A stretch of 35,332 bases of DNA, taken from NCBI GenBank assembly GCA_016800925.1, contig JABCPU010000609.1:1-35332 (forward strand), given 5' to 3'. Positions 1-10,413 of the stretch are shown in pieces. The position numbers and the translations under genes were made by a program. The notes below the pieces were generated by a model that was not told the DNA's origin, ran no database searches, and saw only the letters and a program-made list of their open reading frames with translations. Source of the DNA: Suillus spraguei. Taxonomy: Eukaryota > Basidiomycota > Agaricomycetes > Boletales > Suillaceae. The stretch's first letter is position 1, and every line of letters starts with the position of its first letter.

Positions 1-420
1 TCGCTTCTTACAGCCAGCTGCTTCACGATTCTGTAACAGGACTCCTATGAAATCGAGATGACTGAACCTTGATCTTCGACGTACTCTCTACCTTCCTGTT
101 TCCTCAGGTCAATAGCAATGCTCTTTTTGTTTCTCGCGAGACTTCTGAAACCGGGCTCGTTCCGTCAATATCAGTTCGCGCCACACCGTAGCGGGTCTCC
201 GGTTGAAGGTGGCTCGACCTTGATTATTTCTGCACCAAAATGTCTATTATAGTCATGCATGTCATCAAGCCGCTCTTTCAAGAACCTACCCCAGCAACTG
301 GCCACAGAATGGGCCAGCAATGAGTTGTCCAAGCTCAAGAACCCGGATTCCTGACAGTGGGAGATCGCCTGAGGGGTGGGCGATGTGTCTGCAGCAACGG
401 TGGACATTCTGCGTGTTGAA
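1..420 (-). pseudogene. CoA-transferase family III (CaiB/BaiF) gene, N-terminal part, frame-broken and cut by the window edge
   Basis: Family III CoA-transferases move CoA between carboxylic acids or racemise acyl-CoAs. Read on the minus strand, 290-420 encodes the family's N-terminal signature (GIRVLELGQLIAGPFCGQLL). After a 46-nt intron (244-289, GTAGGT...TAG) the reading continues at 92-243 with HFGAEIIKVEPPSTGDPLR, also a family hallmark, then with RSLARNKKS and IDLRK. A further intron (45-91) leads to an exon at 1-44 reading IVKQLAVRS. The gene continues off the left edge. Between about 140 and 190 the frame changes three times, each time as if one base were missing, so the PLR block cannot be joined to the RSLARN block. 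The first exon was not located; the exon at 420 follows a CTAG acceptor. Family assignment is firm. Whether the breaks are real or assembly errors is open. Confidence 0.75.
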
Positions 421-954
421 CTAGCTCGCAATTCTATCGTTAGGAAATGCGCAATGTAGTGCAAGTCTGGAACTCACTGGTGGCTGGCAATATCATGGGA
501 AATGACAATGACACGTCTACTGGAGTTCCTAGTAACCTTGAAACGCGGCAATCGACCAGCTATTGGGCAGTGTCGGGGCCATGGTTATTGTCAAGTCTTT
601 GATTTCGAGGGCAATTTCGTGTTCTGCCAAAGTTTCGAACGTGAGTGACTGCTAGTTCGCTAGTGTGAAATCAGGTTGGTTGAAATTTGAAGATCGATGA
701 GCCGAATGTCTGCTCGAAGGCCGCCGCCCTGTTGTGCTATTACGTACATTGGTTATAAGTGTTTAAGTAAGCACACGGCCCCCACCATGAGAATGGTCTT
801 CCCCATAAACTCTTCAAGTTCCGCCATGGATTCGGAAATAACCCAGCGAAGGTTCTTCAACCTCTGAAAAACCAGCCCTTGGAAGAAAAATGTTAGGGGG
901 CAGCCACTACTAGTACTAGCAGCCTGAGCTCCGAGTGAGAGTCGAATGACCTCA
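421..954. other. Stretch without a recognised gene
   Basis: The first exon of the CoA-transferase gene should lie in the left part, but I could not choose a start. The rest holds only short open frames with no family resemblance. Confidence 0.4.
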
Positions 955-1254
955 GTAGGTCGTCGAAGAACATTAGTGAGTTACCATTGAATGGTAGAGT
1001 TGAACGTTCGAACATCGAAGCTTGGAGCTTGCCAGCGAAGATCAGTTTCCATTTAGAAGAGTGGCATATTCAAGTTCGGCGGTCACACATCATGATCACT
1101 ACTGATTATGATTGCCGTGGACGTTCCTGAAAATCGGCCATGCATTGAACATACACGTACCAAAATATGACCTGAGTAATTAATCAAAGTATGTGATGCA
1201 CTCTTTATGTATCAGGGAGACCGACACTGACATTTGACGGATAGTTAATCTGTT
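955..1254. repeat. 300-bp tandem duplication, copy 1
   Basis: This unit and the next begin with the same GTAGGT (955 and 1255, an exact 300-bp period). They share long blocks such as TAGAGTTGAACGTTCGAAC, TTTAGAAGAGTGGCA, ATTCAAGTTCGGCG and TTAATCAAAGTATGTGAT. They have diverged by many substitutions and small indels, so the duplication is old. No coding frame is conserved between the copies. Confidence 0.85.
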
Positions 1255-1760
1255 GTAGGTCATCTATGGACATTAGTAAGTTACCTCTAAATGCTAGAGT
1301 TGAACGTTCGAACGTTCAAACATTGAGGCCTGGAGGTTGCAGTAGCGAAGTTCAGTTTTCATTTAGAAGAGTGGCACATTCAAGTTCGGCGATTAAACAT
1401 GTGACAAACACTGACTACCGCGGACATTCCTGAAAATCATCCGTGATGCACTGAACACTAGTACCCGTCCTGAAATGTGAGCCTTCTTCTGCTGAGTGAT
1501 TAATCAAAGTATGTGATATACACTTCATGTCTCTGAGATGCTGATGTTTTTTTTGTTTTTTAATTCACTTTTGTGTCCATGTGGGGTACATTTACTCTAT
1601 GTCGGACAATACTATCTAGTCTAAAGGGCACCTGTGCCCTTCGTCGTATCACTAAGGCCGCAAATGCCCCAGTGTTGGGCGTACCCTCACTGGTCCGCCG
1701 TTCCCGCCGGCCGTTTTAGATGCGATGCTGACATTTAACGGATTGTTTGTCTGTTACATG
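1255..1760. repeat. 300-bp tandem duplication, copy 2, interrupted by a 179-bp insertion
   Basis: The copy runs 1255-1544 and resumes at 1732-1760 (ACATTTAACGGATTG, matching ACATTTGACGGATAG near the end of copy 1). The gap is exactly the A-tailed insertion at 1545-1723 plus one copy of its 8-bp duplication. Copy 1 therefore serves as an empty-site reference. Confidence 0.8.
1545..1723 (-). mobile_element. SINE-like or 5'-truncated LINE retroposon, 179 bp, with A-rich tail
   Basis: The insertion is bounded by an 8-bp direct repeat GATGCTGA (1537-1544 and 1724-1731), a target-site duplication. On the minus strand it ends in an A-rich tail (seen on the plus strand as the T-run at about 1547-1561), as expected for target-primed reverse transcription of a polyadenylated RNA. 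It contains a short perfect stem, GGGCAC-AG-GTGCCC. I see no clear pol III A or B box and no open frame, so a tRNA-derived SINE cannot be told from the 3' end of a LINE. The orientation follows from the A tail. Confidence 0.6.
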
Positions 1761-2293
1761 TTTTGCGCATTGGATCCTACAATATCATATCAAGGGATGG
1801 GCGTCCTATAGATACCAGGTCTGGATGTTCCCGGACCTGGCTTGGCGAGCTCTGCATATTCTTCAGAAAGAAACGCACTGCGAGGGTAAGTCTGCTTCTG
1901 GATTTAAAAGTAAGCTGCATGGCTCTTTTGATTTGTCTTCGCGACAGGTTCTTCAGGCAGCCATAATACTGACGATCGAGTATTGCAGCAGGTCAACGTG
2001 AAGTTCTTAATTGGCCCTACATGGCCTGGGGCCATCAACGGGTTTGGCCGCAGATACACGCTCACGTTGGAGTAGGGGACCCTAGGCAGAGGGTGAGGGC
2101 AGAGGAGGGTTTGGTGGTGTTTGGGCCGGGCTTAGCCGAGGAGAGAGTCGTTAGAGCCATCGGATGCAGAAGCACGACAGGTCTTTGTTGTCCTTCGAGA
2201 GCATAGTCTTCGGGCACAGCCCACTCCAACTGGTGAACAGAGCGAGTTCACCTCAACAAAAAAAAAAAACTTCGCATTTTGGTCTTCCCCGCA
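1761..2293. other. Stretch without a recognised gene; 12-A tract near 2259-2270
   Basis: The open frame at 1747-2001 crosses a possible intron (GTAAGT...ACAG) but its translation resembles nothing I know. An uninterrupted A run follows at about 2259-2270. No target-site duplication could be found around it. Confidence 0.35.
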
Positions 2294-2342
2294 GAGTCTA
2301 GAGTCCAGAGCCCAGAGTCCAGAGTCCAAAGTCTAGAGTTCA
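2294..2342. repeat. Heptanucleotide minisatellite, seven units of GAGTCCA type
   Basis: Seven consecutive 7-bp units: GAGTCTA, GAGTCCA, GAGCCCA, GAGTCCA, GAGTCCA, AAGTCTA, GAGTTCA. It sits just after an A-run and before the relic coding sequence. Confidence 0.85.
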
Positions 2343-2399
2343 GATGCAGAAATTAAAAGCCTCGTGGAACACACAAGTAGACGAGCCGACTAATCAAAC

Positions 2400-3040
2400 A
2401 CAAGAAACATGAGGAGAATGTGTTGCAGAGCATAGCATTCTTATTTGTGAACTGAGAAAGTATACTGACGACGAACAAGTCCCTCTAGCCAAACTGCCTA
2501 AAGGAAAGAAACTACCACTTAGGGGACCGGGAGGCAAGTTCCTACCCAAGCCCCTCTCAGATGCGAAAACTCCAGTAGCACATTCACCTGTCAGCTTCGT
2601 CACCTCTCGACACACCGGAGACGAATGAATGGCAACTTGCGCCAGACGAAGAAGAAACGGAGGATCGTGAATCTCGGATCGTGAAGTTAGTTGGGATTTA
2701 AAAGAAGACGACGAAGAGTCATTACCTGACATACCAAGACCAAACACAATACTACTCCCAGCCTTTCAGTGGGACACAGGCGTTCCACTGACTATCCCTA
2801 GAGAACCAAGCACTGAACTGTTCCATCAGTGCAACCACCAGTAGCACCAACAAAGCCTAGTATAAAACCCACCGTCATACCAAAGCAAGCACAGACAACT
2901 AAAGTTACAATGTCAATGACATCAGCGAACTCCCCACTGTTAAGACCGTACTCAAAGGGAGAAAGATCTAAAGGGCTTTGGCCTCAGTTTGTGCACTGTG
3001 CCCCTTTCCCGAGTAATGCCCCTTATTTCAAGGAGTAGGT
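2400..3040 (+). pseudogene. Degraded plus-strand coding sequence, possibly the gag N-terminus of a second LTR retroelement
   Basis: Three successive frames stay open in turn on the plus strand with protein-like composition. First comes a Lys/Pro-rich segment (LAKLPKGKKLPLRGPGG, near 2480-2540). Next is an acidic segment leading into LPAFQWDTGVPLTIPREPS (near 2750-2810). Last is a Pro-rich segment from about 2825 to a stop at 3036-3038 that ends PFPSNAPYFKE. From memory of the family, an 'APxFxG'-type motif after a Pro-rich leader occurs in basidiomycete Gypsy gag proteins, which is the only basis for the suggestion. Frame changes and early stops show it is non-functional. Confidence 0.3.
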
Positions 3041-3299
3041 ATACATCTGAAGATCTAGAAGGAGTTTGTGTGATGGATCCGGATGTCCAAAGGTATTGGA
3101 TATGATATGTGCAAGGGTTATCCAGAATGTAGGAATAGAACAAGGATTAAGACTAGCTTCAGAATGAGTTCCTAACTAGAAACTAACAGAGATAGACTAT
3201 CCGAAGATAGAGTCGGAGATATAGACTGAAGGAATCAATCCCAAGTCTCGGAAGATGACTTAGAGTGGAAAGTGACTTAAGTCTGGAGGAAGCAGAATG

Positions 3300-3769
3300 T
3301 GTTACGAACTGGGGTGGCGTCACCAGCGACAGTGAGAAAACACAGGCGGTCTGCTGGAGTTCTTACAACGTCCAGAAGAGAACGAGGTGAAAGTCAAGGA
3401 ACGCGTTCCAAGTACGATCAAGGGTTCAGCCTCAAGATAAGTCCAAGAGGTATCCGCGAGAATAGAGACTAAGGCTAAGGAGTGCTTAGACTTAGAGACG
3501 ATTCAAGACGACTTAGGTTGGAGACCTAAGCGAAGGAGATTCCAGGTAAAACCCAGTAAGATTAAAGTAGCGAATCTACTACAAGTACACTGTGCTTAAA
3601 TAAGCCAATATGTGCGCACAGACCAAGAGAGTGTGAGAACGTAAGTGCGTATCCAAAGAGGAAGGCAACTATAGTACAGATGCGTTGAGCATATGAGTCA
3701 GAGTCATGTTATGTAATATACACGGTAAATGAGGTAAGAAAATGAATAGGGGCACGTACGATTGTAACA
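3300..3769 (-). repeat. Chromovirus 3' LTR (470 bp)
   Basis: It begins TGTTACGAACTGGG and ends GATTGTAACA on the plus strand. It is five bases shorter than the right LTR, all as single-base gaps, three of them in short homopolymers. It contains an internal 7-bp stem, CTTAGGT...ACCTAAG. The sequence immediately inside (3770-3782; sense TAATACGGGGGTAA) is purine-rich and is the likely polypurine tract. Confidence 0.93.
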
Positions 3770-3884
3770 TTACCCCCGTATTATACTGAAAGTCACCGGC
3801 TTTCAATCACTTTGGTTCGCATAGTAGATAGGATCGTCGCTCCATTCGTAATCTTCATCAGCAAAGGATCCACTCATCATGTAC

Positions 3885-5253
3885 TTAGCTTCCTCCAACC
3901 AGCGCGTCGTTTAGAGTCCTTCTTTTCTCTGCACAAATACGTTCATCGTCAAGCTGCTTTTCCCAAGCACGAAGTGCGTCATAGAATCCTTCATCTTTCC
4001 AAGTTAACTCGAAGGGAGGAGGCCCAACTCGGTTAGGGCAGTAAAGGGACAGATGAGTCGGTGACCAATATCTGCAAATCTTACACTGATATTCCGCGCA
4101 ATTCTTTTGACGATGTCCTAGCAAGCCACAGATTCGGCATTTCATGTTCTCGTCAGGGTTAGAATGGCTTTGCGTAGGGGGGACGGAGAAATGATGGGCG
4201 TAGGACTGGTGGATCTGGCGCGTTTCTTTCCCTTCTTCTTCGTCATACGTTTTAAGGCAAGGGTGTTCTGCCGCTTAAGTTGTGCTGTTGAGCGGAGGAT
4301 AATGTGTATGCTGATTCGGGAAGGTCCGGGGTGACTGCACGCTCAGCAGCTGCAAGAAGTTCGGTGGGAGAAGAGGAGGAAGTGATACCAAAGTCTTTTA
4401 CTAAACTGGTGAACTGGGGTCCATAGGACCGAATGACGATGGATGGACATGGGGGGATGATATGAAGGTCGCGAAGTCGAGGACCGAGTGTTACCAACTC
4501 AGTTGTGGGGGATACCCAATAGTTTAGCTGCTTAACCTGCTCTTCTGTGCAGGGCTCGTACAGCCAATCAGGGCAATCAAGGTGACCGTGGCGGAAGGAA
4601 GGAAGTTGTTGTTCGATAGGGGATGGTGTTCGGGGAGATGCAAGTCCGACTGTGTTTGTTGTAGATCAGTGATGGCTTCTTCTACTAGACTTCTAGCCGC
4701 TCTTGTTCAGCGACTGATTGCTGGATCGTTTCGACAACCTCATTGGTAAGTTGTCCGATCTGTTGGACAGCAGTATATAGGCCAGTAAAGGCGTCAAGAC
4801 TAGAATAAACAGCGAAGGTGGGGTGCTGGAACAGGAAGTGGCGTATCTTCCTGCGGAGAGGGAGGTCGAGCAACACCTGCTCGACGTTCGGCAATGATAT
4901 GAATAGCTCTTCAACATCTTTTAAAAGAATCGGGAAACAACAACATAGCGTAAGCACGAATACGTTTTTGAAGATGTAGGAAGCGATGTCGGTGACGTGT
5001 CTTCCGCGATTCTTTGGCGGTGACTTCATGAGTGCTGCGGTGCGGATGATATTAACGAGGAGTAACGCGGGGAAAGCTTCTCGTTCAGTAAGGATTCTTT
5101 CGATTTCAAGGGCGTGTCCCTCGCAGAGAATGGCGGCTTCGATGTAAGAGGTGTTATCAATTTCTGTGGTGAGGTTCCGTATCGTTCAGTTTCAGAGTCG
5201 GAGTCATTGGTGGTAGCGACGACGGGTGTAATGTAAGCAGTGGGGAAAGACAT
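3885..5253 (-). pseudogene. Extra 3' ORF of the chromovirus, zinc-knuckle protein, frame-broken
   Basis: This ORF lies between the chromodomain stop and the 3' LTR on the sense strand. A start codon at 5253 opens MSFPTAYITPVVATT, 55 bp after the pol stop. Coding sequence continues through several frame changes: near 5028 (an ATGA junction into MKSPPKNRGRH, 4685-5029), near 4600, near 4250 and near 4150. The last part (3885-4145) carries two cysteine clusters: CRICGLLGHRQKNC (CX2CX4HX4C, a retroviral-type zinc knuckle) and CKICRYWSPTHLSLYC (CX2CX6HX4C). Before them is a basic patch (KKKGKKRAR) that could be a nuclear localisation signal. The protein would be roughly 450 residues. Gag already has its own zinc knuckle, so this is a second putative nucleic-acid-binding protein. 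The function is unknown to me. Confidence 0.55.
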
Positions 5254-5308
5254 TTCGAAGGGGTAGTTAATCAGGTGCTTGATGCGAGTTGATTTGACTG
5301 AAGGATAA

Positions 5309-8300
5309 TCAGAGGGCGTGTTGCTTCTTATAAGCCTTCAATATTCGAGCGGAGTTCTTCAAGTTCTTTTCTGGGAGCCATTCGTTATCTCCTGACGAAT
5401 ATCCTTTCCAGGAAACAAGGTAGCGTCGGCGATTGCCAGTTCCTTTGTGAGAAAGAATTGCTTCTATTTCGTATTCCTCTTCTTCTTCGATAACATCAGG
5501 TGGGGGTTCAGTGAAGTTCGGGCCGTGCACGTCTGTTTCGCTATAGGATGATAAGACAGAAGCATGGAATGTGGGGTGAATCTTCCACTGCGGAGGGAGT
5601 TTGAGCGTGAACGTGATGGGTGATAAGACATCGATGATCGGAAAGGTCCGTATCGTTTCGGTGCCAGTTTCCTTGATGGGAGTTTAAGTCTAAGATTAGC
5701 GGCGGATAGCCAAACCTTATCTCCGATCTTCCATGGGGTGTACTTATCTCCTCGGGATCGTTCGGCCATTGTTTGCATGGCAATGTTATGGCAGGCGATT
5801 GCTTCTTCTCTTATCTTCTGCAGAGATCGTACTCGATCTTCTGCTGCGGGGACTGATGAATCGGGAATAAGGTGGGGAATGGCACGTGGTTCGTATCCCA
5901 TCATCAAATAGAAGGGTGATGCGTTACGTGCATCGTGTTTTCGGTGATTGTGAACGAATTCAGCGATTGGTAGATGTTCTACCCAATCTTCAGGGTTGTT
6001 ACGGCAATAAATGCGAAGGTATGTTTCAAGTTCTTGATTGAGCCTTTCCGTTTGACCATCAGTCTGCGGGTGGTAAGCCGTGGATGGAGCGATGACGTAG
6101 TCAAGAAGTCGGGCAAGTTCCTTTGAGAAGCGAGATAGGAATTGCGGTCCTCGATCCGAGATGACTTTGTCATGGAGTCCAAATCGTCGGTAAACTGTTT
6201 TAAAAATAGCTTGGCCACACCTTCTGACGTGATAGTTTTAAACAGGGATAATAATACCCCCTTGTAAGGCCATGGTCTACCACGACCATGATACTGTCAA
6301 AGCCTCCAGAGACGGGGAGGTCAGTGATAAGATCAACGGAGACCTGGGAAAACGGGCGAACAGCCGATGAAGGAATAGGACGAGCGGAGGACGAACGGGA
6401 TGAGTATCCGCTTTCATTTGCTGACAAAGGGCGCAACCCTCGACGTATTTCCGAATATAAGAGCCCATGCAGGCCACCAGCTTCCGTTTGACGAGTTCTT
6501 CAGTTTTGAATCTACCGGGGTGTCCCGCGGTAGGATGATCATGATACCTTTTCAGGATATCGGACGATGTGCCGGTGGAATATAAGCGCGATTCTTAAAA
6601 TAGAGGACGTTCTCCTCAATCTTCCAATCAGAAAGTGCCGATTTCATGGGGGGAAGGCACACGCCATCGAGGGCGTCAGACGCTGTTTTGAAAACAGGGT
6701 CGTCGAGAGGGTCGAGGATGACAGCACATCCTTTAAGTCGTGTCAATAAGACGAACGAATAGAGCGTCAGGGAGGAGGGTCTGGTCTTGTTATCGTCTTT
6801 GCCGGAGTCATAGTCAGGCCGGCGGGATAGTGCATCCGGTACTGCTAATTTAGTACCTGCAACGTGATGCAGTTCGATGTCGTAAATAGACAAGATCAAT
6901 TGCCAACGTGCTTGGCGACGGGTGAGCTTCTGTGCACTTCTAAAGTACAGAAGGTTCTTATGGTCGGTGAATACCAGGACGGGATGTGGGTTTCCTTCGA
7001 GATAATGACGCCATTCGTTCAATGCCCGGATCACGGCAAGGAGTTCCCGATCAAAGATCTGGTAATTGCGTTCTGCGGGGTTTAAAGACTGTGAAAGATA
7101 TGCGCATGGGTGATAAACACCATTTTCATCAGTTTGTAAGAGAACTCCGCCAGTTGCTACGAGCGAAGCGTCGGTAGCAATCGCAAATTGTCGGGAGGGA
7201 TCAGGATTACGGAGTACCGGTTGGGAAGTAAAGCGTCGTTTCAGTCTTCAAAGGTGTCCATACATTCGGTTGACCATTCAAAGGCCTTATCTTTCTTTGT
7301 CAAGTCGATGAGGGGTCTGCGATGTCCGAATAGTGGGAAATGAATGTGCGGTAGAAGTTGCAAAAACCGAGGAATGACCGAACATCTTTTACAGATTTCG
7401 GGGTTGGCCATTCGGAGATTCCCTTGGTCTTGGCGGTGTCCATAGCAACTTGTCCGGGGCGAATTATCATTCCGAGGTATTCCACTTCTTCTGCATCAAA
7501 GGTGCATTTCTCCGGTTTCAAAAACAGTTGTTCTTTTCGTATTTTCATCAAAACTCGTTTGGTCCGTTCACGGTGTTCTGCCATTGTCGTAGAGAAAATC
7601 AGGATATCATCCATATAGATAACCATCCATCCTTCATTGATTTCTTGTTGAAAGGTGCGATTCATGTATGCTTGAAAAGTTGCCGGGGAATTGCAGAGGC
7701 CAAAGAACATGACGTTTGGTTCAAAGAGGCCAAATTCCGTGGTAAACGCAGCTTTCCACCTATCATCAGGATGAATGCGAATGTTGTTATAACCGGACCG
7801 GATATCCATTTTCGTAAAGAACCGTGCGTTATGAAGGCGTGCGACAAGGGAAATAGGGAGTGGAAGCGGGTATGCGTTCTTAACGGTCCAATCATTGATG
7901 TAGCGATAATCTTGACAAGGACGCAGTTCTCCACTCTTCTTTCCTACAAAGAAGAAACCACTAGCTTGAGGTGATTTCGATTCTGAGATAAAGCCTTTCG
8001 CAACGTTTTCATCGATAAACGTTTTGACAGCAGCGCGTTCTTTTTCCGATAGCGGGTAGACCTTAGACGTGCGAGGGATGAAACCGGGTTTGGTGTCGAT
8101 CCGATGATCGATGCCAGGGCGTTCGGGGGGTAGTTTGTTTAATCCGTCTTTAGCAAAGACGTCTGCGAAGTCGTACAAATAATCCGGGACCAGTTCTTCG
8201 AAGGATTTCTTTTTCTTTTCCTTCTCATCCGTAGCGAATTCCTGGGCTTTATTACTGAATTTTGGAGGAGGAAGAGAAATTGTGGAGTAGTTGGAGGATT

Positions 8301-9391
8301 GTTCGAACTGAGAAGTTCCATCACGGCTAGGGGTGTATCCATGGATACTTCCTCTATAATTCTCATGCTGATTCCGTCGGTATCATATTCCACAGAAATT
8401 CTCCATCTCCAGTTCGTAAGAGGAAATTTCGCGTACTTCTGGTGCATGCCAGACGTCATGCATGGTGTCAAATTGGTCATCATCCTCTGTTGGGATCAAC
8501 GAGGGCACGGATTGCTTGTTATCGGGGTTTCTTCAATTGAAGCTGATAGAGTTTTCGGAGGTACGAAGAACTTGGATAATTTCGGTACGTTGGTGCTTCG
8601 CCCGGGAGTTCTTCTTCCGTTTTTCTCTTTCCATGTTTCTGTTCGTCTATTGGCCGCTGCTCAATAGGTTCTAGTCCGACCCGATGCTCTGGTTCGTCTT
8701 CATTTTTGCGCTTTTCTACGCGAGGAATTGGTGACACTGCTCGCGGCAGTTGTACACGTGGAGTGGGTTCTGTAGTACGTGGCATTCGTACTTCTGTTCT
8801 GGGTTTTCAGGAACAACGATAGGAGAAGCGATGAATGGTTTCGGAAGACGGGAATGTTGCCATCTAGTGTGGTGATTGAAGAGTTCGGGTAACCTGTTCT
8901 TCTTCCGATCTTCATCTATATCGATTTCAATCTCGTCTGATTTTTCTGTCCGTGAGAGGACGAGTGTTTCAGCAGCCCAATCTATAATTGGGTTCATTGC
9001 TCGTAACCATGGGATTCCAAGGAGGATTTGGTCTCTCCTTCCTAGTTTGGTGATGTTAAATTTTCCATACATGGTTCGGTCGTCTATTTTGACCACTAGG
9101 AGGCAATAATGCGTGATCGGTCCTCCTTTGATAAGAGTCCATCTGCCGTGGTAACTCGAAATGGTTCTTTGAGTTTTCGTCGTGTGATTTGATGGAGTTT
9201 CACAAACTCTTCTGAGATAAATGTGCCGCTGCTCCTGAATCGATAACGGCGGTGGTGTCGACGGATTTCAAACGAGTACGCGAGTGAAGGGTGATGGGGA
9301 CACGAAGTTCTTTTCTTTCACCTACAGCGCGTACAAGTCTTAGTAATACATTGGGAGAAACATACGTCGAATCTTTGTTTCTCCAAGTCAA
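5309..9391 (-). pseudogene. pol: Chromovirus pol: protease, reverse transcriptase, RNase H, integrase, chromodomain (frame-broken)
   Basis: Domains in order on the sense strand: protease with VIDSGAAAH (near 9240) and the typical tail LLGIPWLRAMNPIIDW (near 9010); reverse transcriptase at 7300-8178 with [29 protein letters not shown] and the catalytic YMDD; RNase H with FTDHKNL and DALSRRPD (6552-7034); integrase zinc region CALCQQMK (near 6430); DDE core with [16 protein letters not shown] and TERLNQELE (about 6040-6350); integrase C-terminus near 5700; and a chromodomain at 5309-5530 with YEIEAILSHK, YLVSWKGYS and NEWLPE. Chromodomains of this class bind methylated histone H3 and steer insertion to heterochromatin. 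At least ten one-base frame changes interrupt the reading (for example near 9230, 9145, 7320, 7255, 6400, 5650), while residues between breaks stay well conserved. As sequenced it cannot make a working polyprotein. Confidence 0.9.
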
Positions 9392-9394
9392 AAA
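9388..9394 (-). promoter_or_regulatory. Candidate -1 frameshift site at the gag stop (T TTT TGA)
   Basis: Sense reading in the gag frame is GAT TTT TGA. The pol frame is -1 and opens only two codons upstream of this point, so gag and pol overlap by about 9 nt exactly here. A tRNA-Phe on TTT can slip back one base onto another TTT and then decode TTG in the pol frame. This fits a programmed -1 shift next to a stop codon. Given the many indels nearby, an accidental frame break is the alternative. Confidence 0.4.
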
Positions 9395-10227
9395 TCCTCA
9401 ACAATCCGTCTCACGGTTTCTTCATCTTCTTCTTCTCCTTTGACTTCGGTTTGTCGAAGTGGGGTCTTCTTCTTTCGGTCAGGACAATTATGGATGCGGT
9501 GTCCTGTCTTTCTGCATCCGAAGCATTGTCCTTTTTTCATGCATTCGGATCTCTCCATATCGGAGATTCGATCTACGACCATTGCGTTGGAATCACGGTT
9601 CGGAATATACCGTGCATTCCCATAATTCTTCTTCTTCTGTTGTGGGATATGACGCGTCCTCATGGCATTAAGCCGATGATGGGCGTTGTCAATAGCAACG
9701 CATTGCAACACAACATCTCTGAATACTTCGGAGACATCTCCCGTATTGAAAAGCTTTGTGAGGATACCCCAATTAAGACCGTCTTGGAAGAACTGGATCT
9801 TCGTCGCGTTGTCAGTAACCTGAGCCTTGGCTGCAAGTGCCTCAAAGTCGGCGACGTAGGTGTGGAGATCTCCAGTTCCTTGTTTGAGATCTCTGAGGCG
9901 TGTAAGCGCGGTCATTCTGGTATCCACTGGTTGGAATGCTTCGTTGAAGCTCTTCATAAAATCCACCATCGTCCCATAACCAACTTTTTGTCCCGAAGTG
10001 TCGGTAGATTGGGCGTGTTCAAGGAATTGTTCCTTCCATGATTTGGCATTCTTCTCGGTCATGAAAGATGTTATGTAGATGATCTTCTGCTTGTCGGTGG
10101 TGTAAAGCTTTTCATTGATGTCAAAGTGCAAATTGCACGACTGGATAAACTCGCGAGAGTTATCGCGATCTCCATCAAATCCAATCGGTTGACCGATCTT
10201 GTATTCGAATTCTTTGGTCGACGACAT
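9388..10227 (-). CDS. gag: Chromovirus Gag (279 aa), intact
   Basis: Gag is the structural protein that packages element RNA into virus-like particles. The ATG at 10227 opens MSSTKEFEYKIGQPIGF. The middle region resembles retrotransposon Gag capsid domains (EQFLEHAQ, FMKSFNEAFQP, TRLRDLKQGTGDLHTYV, about residues 65-130). Near the C-terminus, residues 235-248 are CFGCRKTGHRIHNC, a CX2CX4HX4C zinc knuckle that binds RNA, followed by a basic then acidic tail. It is the only chromovirus ORF in this copy without a break. It lies 199 bp inside the 5' LTR; pol follows in the -1 frame. Confidence 0.88.
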   Translation of the reverse strand: MSSTKEFEYKIGQPIGFDGDRDNSREFIQSCNLHFDINEKLYTTDKQKIIYITSFMTEKNAKSWKEQFLEHAQSTDTSGQKVGYGTMVDFMKSFNEAFQPVDTRMTALTRLRDLKQGTGDLHTYVADFEALAAKAQVTDNATKIQFFQDGLNWGILTKLFNTGDVSEVFRDVVLQCVAIDNAHHRLNAMRTRHIPQQKKKNYGNARYIPNRDSNAMVVDRISDMERSECMKKGQCFGCRKTGHRIHNCPDRKKKTPLRQTEVKGEEEDEETVRRIVEDF

Positions 10228-10413
10228 GGTTGATGTTTCTTCTGATGAGTTATACTTTCTCGGTTCCTACACGCGCTGTCTTGCTGTCCGTTAGGGCTTT
10301 CTTCTGTCAGAGGGCTTCTCTCGACAATCTGCTCAGCGTATGCGTACGCTAGTCTACTGATCTAAGCGATCAGGGTTCAGGGTCGAAGACTGGATAGTCG
10401 ACGAGCAAAATGG

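Noticed and set aside
7450..7974. 174-aa plus-strand open frame
   Set aside because: It is the antisense of the reverse transcriptase region, whose minus-strand reading has all catalytic motifs.
9451..10041. 196-aa plus-strand open frame
   Set aside because: It is the antisense shadow of the intact gag ORF with its zinc knuckle.
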